Shown in pieces: positions 1 to 6,100 of a stretch of DNA of 11,011 nt. The notes beneath the pieces were generated by a model. That model did no database searches. It saw only the letters and a list, made by a program, of their open reading frames with translations, and had not been told where the DNA came from. The DNA is taken from assembly GCA_032353305.1 (NCBI GenBank), contig JAUCNG010384704.1:1-11011 (forward strand), read 5' to 3'. Numbering within the stretch: the first letter of the stretch is position 1; each line of letters begins with the position of its first letter. A program made the position numbers and the translations under genes. The stretch is from Cephalothrix spiralis. Its lineage: Eukaryota > Nemertea > Palaeonemertea > Archinemertea > Cephalotrichidae.

Positions 1-1288
1 CTACAAAACTGCAGTGTAAGGTTATACGTTATCTAAATCAACATGGGGTAATGCGCCACCGATGATCTGATATGATCAGAGAGCATCTCTTACTATAGGC
101 ACTTGATTAGTTCTATCAGTTATAGGGCAATAATTTCATATGACCCTAAGAGAGCAAACCTCGAATAAAATTTTTTCAATATTAGAATTCAGAACAGGGA
201 CATTCCCTGATTCAGAGGCATATTCGATATAAGATAAAGTAAAAGAACGAAACTAGAGCAGGGTTTTATAATATATAATTTGAGTCTTCAGTTCAACTCC
301 TATACTCTATATCCGATTAATTCTTCGTAAAGAAAATATATCAGTTAAACGGGTAGGTCCTTAGCTAATCATTATCCATTATATTTTCCTAATCTTTAAA
401 GCAGAAATCAAAATTACTTAAGAACAAAAAGATAATTATTTCGTTTTTGTAATGAATTTGTGTTACCAAATTAATAATTAATGGATCACTAGAATTATCC
501 ACAAATTAAAAATAACAAGTCGGGATGCATTTTCATTTTCGTTATTGTTAAAGTTTCTGAAAAAGCACTCGGCTATTATTAAATTTTTTCAAGAAAGCAA
601 TTCCTTAACAATCAATGAATACCTTTGTATTTTTTTAATTTAATGATGTGGATATTTATCTCTAAGAGGTATTGTTTTTAATTATTAAGTCGAATTATTG
701 TGATATTAGGTAATTTTGAATGAAATCAAATAATATAATTTGAAAGAATTGACAAATAATTTGCTCAATAAATATTGTTCAATGATATAAACAAATGCAT
801 TAATCCGACCATTACTTAAAAACTATTCTAAATACTTTAAATTATCAAATAAGGGTTGTATTAATACACAAAATAGCAAACGATTGGGCCCGTGTGGTTA
901 TCAAGCTTAGCTATGTATAAAGGTTTTAAAAATTTGGGTCCCTAGTTTAATCAGTATTTTGCATTTGTTTTTTACTTTGCAGCATTATTTTTTGCATGAT
1001 TGAAGACTTGAAGTGTTTTATATTTTAAGTAGAAGCTGGAACGTAGGGGTAAATAATTGTAGTTTTGAAAGGACTACTTCATTGTAGTTTTGAAAGTTAA
1101 TTGTATCAATCATTTTGAGATTGTCGGGAACAATTAAGATATTCACCATCGATATTGTTAGGTAGTAAATAAATGGGCCAACGCTACAGTTTCCGTTAAC
1201 AAATCATAACCTCTACTATTGAATTTCACATGTTGTGTAAAAATGAGGTTTAGATTAAATATTCAAAGACCTTTAGGTATGATCATCA
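1..1288. other. AT-rich non-coding stretch
   Basis: No open frame with a family match, no exon-like run and no RNA gene was seen on either strand. The first 180 bases are slightly richer in G and C and include a 6 bp stem (TCTGAT/ATCAGA, 66-80). The only repeat noted is the 16 bp direct duplication near 1056. Confidence 0.6.
1056..1096 (+). repeat. Direct repeat of 16 bp, spaced 25 bp
   Basis: ATTGTAGTTTTGAAAG occurs at 1056-1071 and again at 1081-1096, separated by GACTACTTC. This is a local tandem duplication with no recognised function. Confidence 0.8.
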
Positions 1289-1365
1289 GGCGCCTCGGTG
1301 TCAAAGTTATAGAACGTCGGTCTTTGAATCCGGAGGTCCCAGGTTCGAGACCCGGGCTCGACACT
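1289..1365 (+). mobile_element. tRNA-derived SINE head (tRNA-Gln-like, degraded)
   Basis: There is a clear B box, GGTTCGAGACC, at 1342-1352. A T arm (CCAGG...CCCGG, one mismatch) is followed by GCTCGAC as the 3' acceptor half. The anticodon region CTTTGAA (1322-1328) would read TTG (Gln). The D arm GGTGTCAAAGTTATAGAAC resembles GGTGTAGTGGTTAGAAC but is decayed, and the 5' acceptor half no longer pairs. This is therefore a SINE head rather than a working tRNA gene. Confidence 0.7.
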
Positions 1366-1530
1366 ACTTTCCATCGGGAAGAACCTTAGGCAAGTTCTTC
1401 ATTGTATGCTTCCTCCTAGGTGGCTAGGTCAGGTTAAATACGTTGAGTGGGATGATGTCCGAGTGCGGGATAAGTCCACATGCTCATAAAGCGAACCGTA
1501 TGTGTCAATTTGGGCCAGTCATCTGACGCC
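1366..1530 (+). mobile_element. Probable tRNA-unrelated body of the SINE
   Basis: The sequence following the tRNA-like head is visibly richer in G and C than its surroundings (for example GAGTGCGGGATAAGTCCAC and GGGCCAGTCATCTGACGCCC) and non-coding, as expected for a SINE body. The 3' end, tail and target-site duplication were not identified, so the boundary is approximate. Confidence 0.45.
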
Positions 1531-2989
1531 CTCACAATAAGTATCGTATTTGGAAGCATAATCGTCATAACAGGTTTTTTGGGGTCTGATTCATAGGTAA
1601 AAAATACCAAATATAAGGCCGAATATAATAAAATTTTCTTAAAAACTCAAAATCCCATCGGTAGGGAGATAATGTAGTTTGTTCAACTATTAGGGGTTTT
1701 GATATAATAATCTATATATGTGCAGGATTTTAGCCTCGTTTTACCTTTTCGATATTTTATAATTTTTTAAAATATTATTGAATTTGTATTGTGGGAATTT
1801 CGTTACCGAAACTGTAGCTTTGGGCCAATTAGCTTAGTTACAATTTTCATCTATATCAATAATATCAGTATCGGATCTTGGAAATGTCGTATTACTGCTA
1901 TAATAATAATAATATACAAGTCAAATGCTCAAATTCTAAACGTAGTTATAATAGCCATTCGATATCTATAGAATTTACAAATTCTTAAGTGCCTATTCAT
2001 ACGTTCATGAAAGCGCTACTTAAAAACATTTCAAATTTTTGCAGATAGCCAGGCTAAATTTAGCCGTGTTTAGGATTTGACCATAGAATTGGGCTAGATC
2101 TAGATAAACGACATTCCAAAGATGCGATATTGATTATATCTTTGCTCAAAAGTGATAACTTTAAAAAAAGCCCCTGAATGTAGATATTGGTTGTAAATTT
2201 ATAAAGCTTTTATTATCATTATTTAATTTTGTTATTATGAATTTTTATGTTGCATTATTCAAGCAACACGGATTGTTCATAACCCACCTTGTCCCATGAC
2301 TATGTTATGCACTTTATCATGACACTTAAGAGTTATATCGATCAAATTTAATTTTAATATTGAATTCAATGTGATACACAATATGATTTTTTAGTGTTAG
2401 ATGAGTATTTTGATTGCATTTTTGACGACAGTTGATTTATCAATTTATAACTACTCAACTGGATTTGATTGATATTTTACCTTATTCCCCTTCAAAAGGG
2501 TTTTAGTTAACTTCAAGCAAAACATTGCTTTGAAAAAGCCATAAAACTGTCTCTTGTAGTCTTACACTTTGTTTTCTTAAAGAAAATTAGAAGAAATTGC
2601 TATCATGCACAGACTAAAACAATACATCTGTGTTGAAACTTTAAGTAGTTCTCCTCTATTACTTCAGATCTGATTAGACATTAGTCCAATTTTTAACAAC
2701 CTAATTCTATTTTAGTCTGGGTAACTTGCATTGATTTTTAAAGTTAGATATTCAATATGTACCTGAATCCTCTAGTCCTTTTTGTTTAAATAAAAATTTC
2801 GTATTTGCAACCATTTTATTTATATTTTATATTTGTGTTTAAGTTTGGGGTCTTGGAAATATTGTGCATGCATCCAGAAGAGGTTACATCCATTGTCTGA
2901 AATATTCATATCGTATAAGATTGAAAAAATGTATGTATTAAAAATAGATTATATATTATATTCATGTATAAACTCAGAGAATGACCATA
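1531..2989. other. AT-rich intergenic stretch downstream of the transporter gene
   Basis: Only small frames without recognisable protein content were found (for example 1789-1971 and 2833-3021 on the plus strand). A perfect 14 bp palindrome, GGCTAAATTTAGCC, lies at 2052-2065. The stretch probably includes the 3' end of the minus-strand transcript at its right edge. Confidence 0.6.
1901..1914 (+). repeat. Short (TAA)n microsatellite
   Basis: There are about four and a half TAA units in AT-rich DNA. It is too short to be notable except as a possible polymorphic marker. Confidence 0.7.
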
Positions 2990-2995
2990 TTTATT
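2990..2995 (-). terminator. Candidate polyadenylation signal AATAAA
   Basis: AATAAA on the minus strand lies 18 nt after the stop codon and would give a very short 3' UTR, with cleavage near 2960-2980. A second AATAAA at 2815-2820 is the alternative for a 3' UTR of about 200 nt. In DNA this AT-rich either could occur by chance. Confidence 0.45.
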
Positions 2996-3013
2996 TCATA
3001 ATATTGGCCACTT

Positions 3014-3198
3014 TTAAATGATCGATGTTATTCCTGGTGCATTTTGTATATTTCGAACACTTCCTGGTATGGTTGAATAGCTGTTCCTGCGGGTTTGATG
3101 TTGTGTGTTATCTCTTGTGGCGAAAATTAGGAGTGGTGCAAATATTAATATAAGGATGAATAGGACTGCAAAATAGCAAATTCTGCAGTGCAATTCTT
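3014..3198 (-). CDS. Coding exon 11 (residues 494-554): TM12, C-terminal tail, stop
   Basis: The acceptor is ctactcttccag|AA. TM12 (about 499-521) reads CRICYFAVLFILILIFAP and beyond. It is followed by a basic, polar cytosolic tail of about 33 residues (TRRNSYSTIPG and onward) ending in TAA at 3014-3016. The position of TM12 and the tail length suit the C-terminus of a POT protein, so the gene is complete at this end. Confidence 0.85.
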
Positions 3199-6100
3199 CT
3201 GGAAGAGTAGAAAAATGTTTGTGAATATCCTTAACAATTTAGCATTAACATTCACATGAGTATATTGTATTTACCAATATGGCGTCATTTTCAGCCCCCT
3301 GCCCCTAGTGGCAATTAACTGGACTTATCCTACGTCCTACATGCATGGTAGAGCAAATCCTATTGTGCTAAAGTACACTGGCATAGATCATATCTCCCCC
3401 CTCGTAGTATTTAGTACAAATAGAACAAATACCGACAAATACTACCTCTCGTTTAGAGTAAGCAAACCCTAATTAGCTATTCATTTCGGTTGTTTTAGAA
3501 GCTAGTTTACATATGTGTTATCAGTCATGGTTTTAAAAAATATAGATTCCTAAAGCATTGACAAAATATAGGGACGGTGTTAAGTTCCACCCATTGGGTT
3601 ATTGAAGGTCATTTAAGATATTAATTACATGTATTTACGTATATTTCTGTAAACACTTACCAACTTCATATTGCCATTTTTCCATAAATACATATTTTCC
3701 ATAAATACAAAAAATAGAATAGTAAATTCCACAAGCAGTAAATGACCCAACTCCAAAACATAGTGTAATCGATGCAATGTATGTACATTCTAGTCCTGGT
3801 AGTGTTTGACGTGCCTCCCAAAAAGCATAATTGTATGCTGAAAATAGAACAAGTAGACCATATTTTATCCATTGATTCATTAGTTCCAAATTTTTATTTG
3901 AAATTAGTAATCCAGGGTTGCTAATCCGAATCGAACTCTTGAAAAGTAAAATCCGATTAATGAATTAGATTTATGAAAATTGAAATTGAATAATAATTTA
4001 ACTACATAACAGATTATTATCAATTAGATTCTGAAGTATTTCTCTAATAAGTGACATAAGTATTTCAAAGTTCAGTCCAAAAATGTATTCTAATAAGATA
4101 TATATGTACTTTCATCAACTTTAATGGTATTACATGTGCTGTCAAAACTGTCGAAACCATGAAACGAACATTTTTTAAGTCAGTCCGTGAACCAATCAAT
4201 TTAAAAGTGCCTATCATAATGGGAAGGTTCACTTCTCCTGCACTTTAGTTTTTACATACCTGCATCCATTGCAAACATATCAGCAAATCCAATTAATACA
4301 ATAGTTGGTACTAAGCTCGAAACCCAAATAGGTGTTATTGCTGAATTTTCCCATTGGTGAAGGATGATTAGATGAAATGCAAATGCAATTAGCATACCAG
4401 TTGCAGACAGCCCGAGGGCTAACTCTAAAAAGAGCATTATATTAATAGAGATAATAAGTTTTTAAGTGTCAACAAATATAACATTAGAAGGCGAAGGTAA
4501 TGATTCATTATTCAGCCCTGTCAGTTTTCCTATTTTTTGTTACTTATCCTGATTTCCTAGTTTTTTGGTTGATGTCATACTCTTTTCAAAAATGGTTTTG
4601 ACAATTTTGGACCTTTAGAATGTGACGCGCTTATTGCTACATGAACTTACGGATCAGAGACCTGGAGACTAACAGCTGAGTACAATTTCCCCATAATATT
4701 CTCCATACTTTATGAGTAGGATTTAGAAAATTAATATTTTAAGATATCTTTGGCATATCCTTCATTTTTGGAAAATGTGAGAGAAAGGGCTGATCACTTT
4801 ATGAGAAAATTCAAATTAACTTAACCATTAGTGATATTAGTCTGCGGTCAATACACGTACTTACTTATACCTCGTTTAAAACTGCTTGTTGAGACACTAG
4901 ATGCAAATATGACATTCTTTAAAGGTGTTAGGAGTATTAGTGGTAATGTGATGAAAATAATGCCTGAAGAAATACCCAAAACTTCCTGAGAGAATGTTTG
5001 GAGCTTCAAGTTCTGTTCATCCGGTGACAGTACATCTGATGCATTCTCACCATTCCAGTTGCAAGAATTGTTATTAGTATTATTAAAGCAGGCTAAAATG
5101 TCGTAGGCACCATCAGGAAGGGATGTAAATAACTGTACGTAAAAAATAAACAAAGATACATTAAAAACACATGCAGATATATGGTAGCAATTGCACTCAT
5201 CCCTTTCTCCTCGAAATCTTTAAAACGCAGGAAATCCAAAAATTCAGGGAATTTGTCAAATTTTGCACACTGAAAAAATCTTTGTTGTTACTTAAAAATA
5301 CTTCATGTGTCCTGACATTTAATACTTATTAATGATAATACTGTCACTGTTAATATCTGTTTAAAATTTTGATTTGAGTTAATTTTTAATTATTGACAAA
5401 CCTGAGCGTAAACCAACTCGTATAACACAACAGTGGAAAGAATAGTCCCTATGAATTTTAGAAATTTTCCTCTTGCTTCCTTGTTATCCTGTATTGTATT
5501 TGTGTCGTATTGTGTCTGTGCGATGTTAAACAAAGCAAGAAAGCTAGACTTTCCTATAATTAAGAAACAAAATTAGAACTTAAGTTAATACACGTACATT
5601 CAACTGTACCTGCATTTCCTTAAGACTTACGTGTATTATTTACTACTTAATTAATTTATTATGTGCTAACTGCATTCATTAAGGATCATTAAGGGTCTGC
5701 CCATTGTTATTGCCCATTGCATTTGGTTATCCTTAATGTCACATCTCACTCCAAATCTTATTAATATCACAAGTCATTAGTCAATCCTCTTTGTAAGAGG
5801 CCAATACCATGAAATACATATTTTACATACCTTGAGGCTCTGATTGAATTATCCAATTTTTTAACTTGGCAGTGGATAATGTAATTATGGATAAGATTAA
5901 ACAGCTTGTTCGAAGTACTGCTAAATACATAAAAGCTTCATTGTTGACGCCGATTCGTCCAATTTGACTTATAATATTTGGAACAATGTAGGATGAAACA
6001 CAACCAGAAATGCTCATTGCCCAGATATACCTATGGTAATTAAGAATACAATAATTTAGCCCAATAGAATAAACTATAAACTAGTATTTGCATAGATTCC

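Noticed and set aside
1289-1365. Functional tRNA-Gln gene
   Set aside because: The 5' acceptor half does not pair with the 3' half, the D arm is decayed, and there are mismatches in the anticodon and T stems.
1789-1971. Plus-strand open frame of 60 codons
   Set aside because: It is low-complexity Ile/Asn-rich translation of AT-rich DNA that runs through the TAA microsatellite, with no family resemblance.
2833-3021. Plus-strand open frame of 62 codons
   Set aside because: It opposes the 3' end of the transporter gene, has no recognisable motif and overlaps the terminal exon by a few bases.
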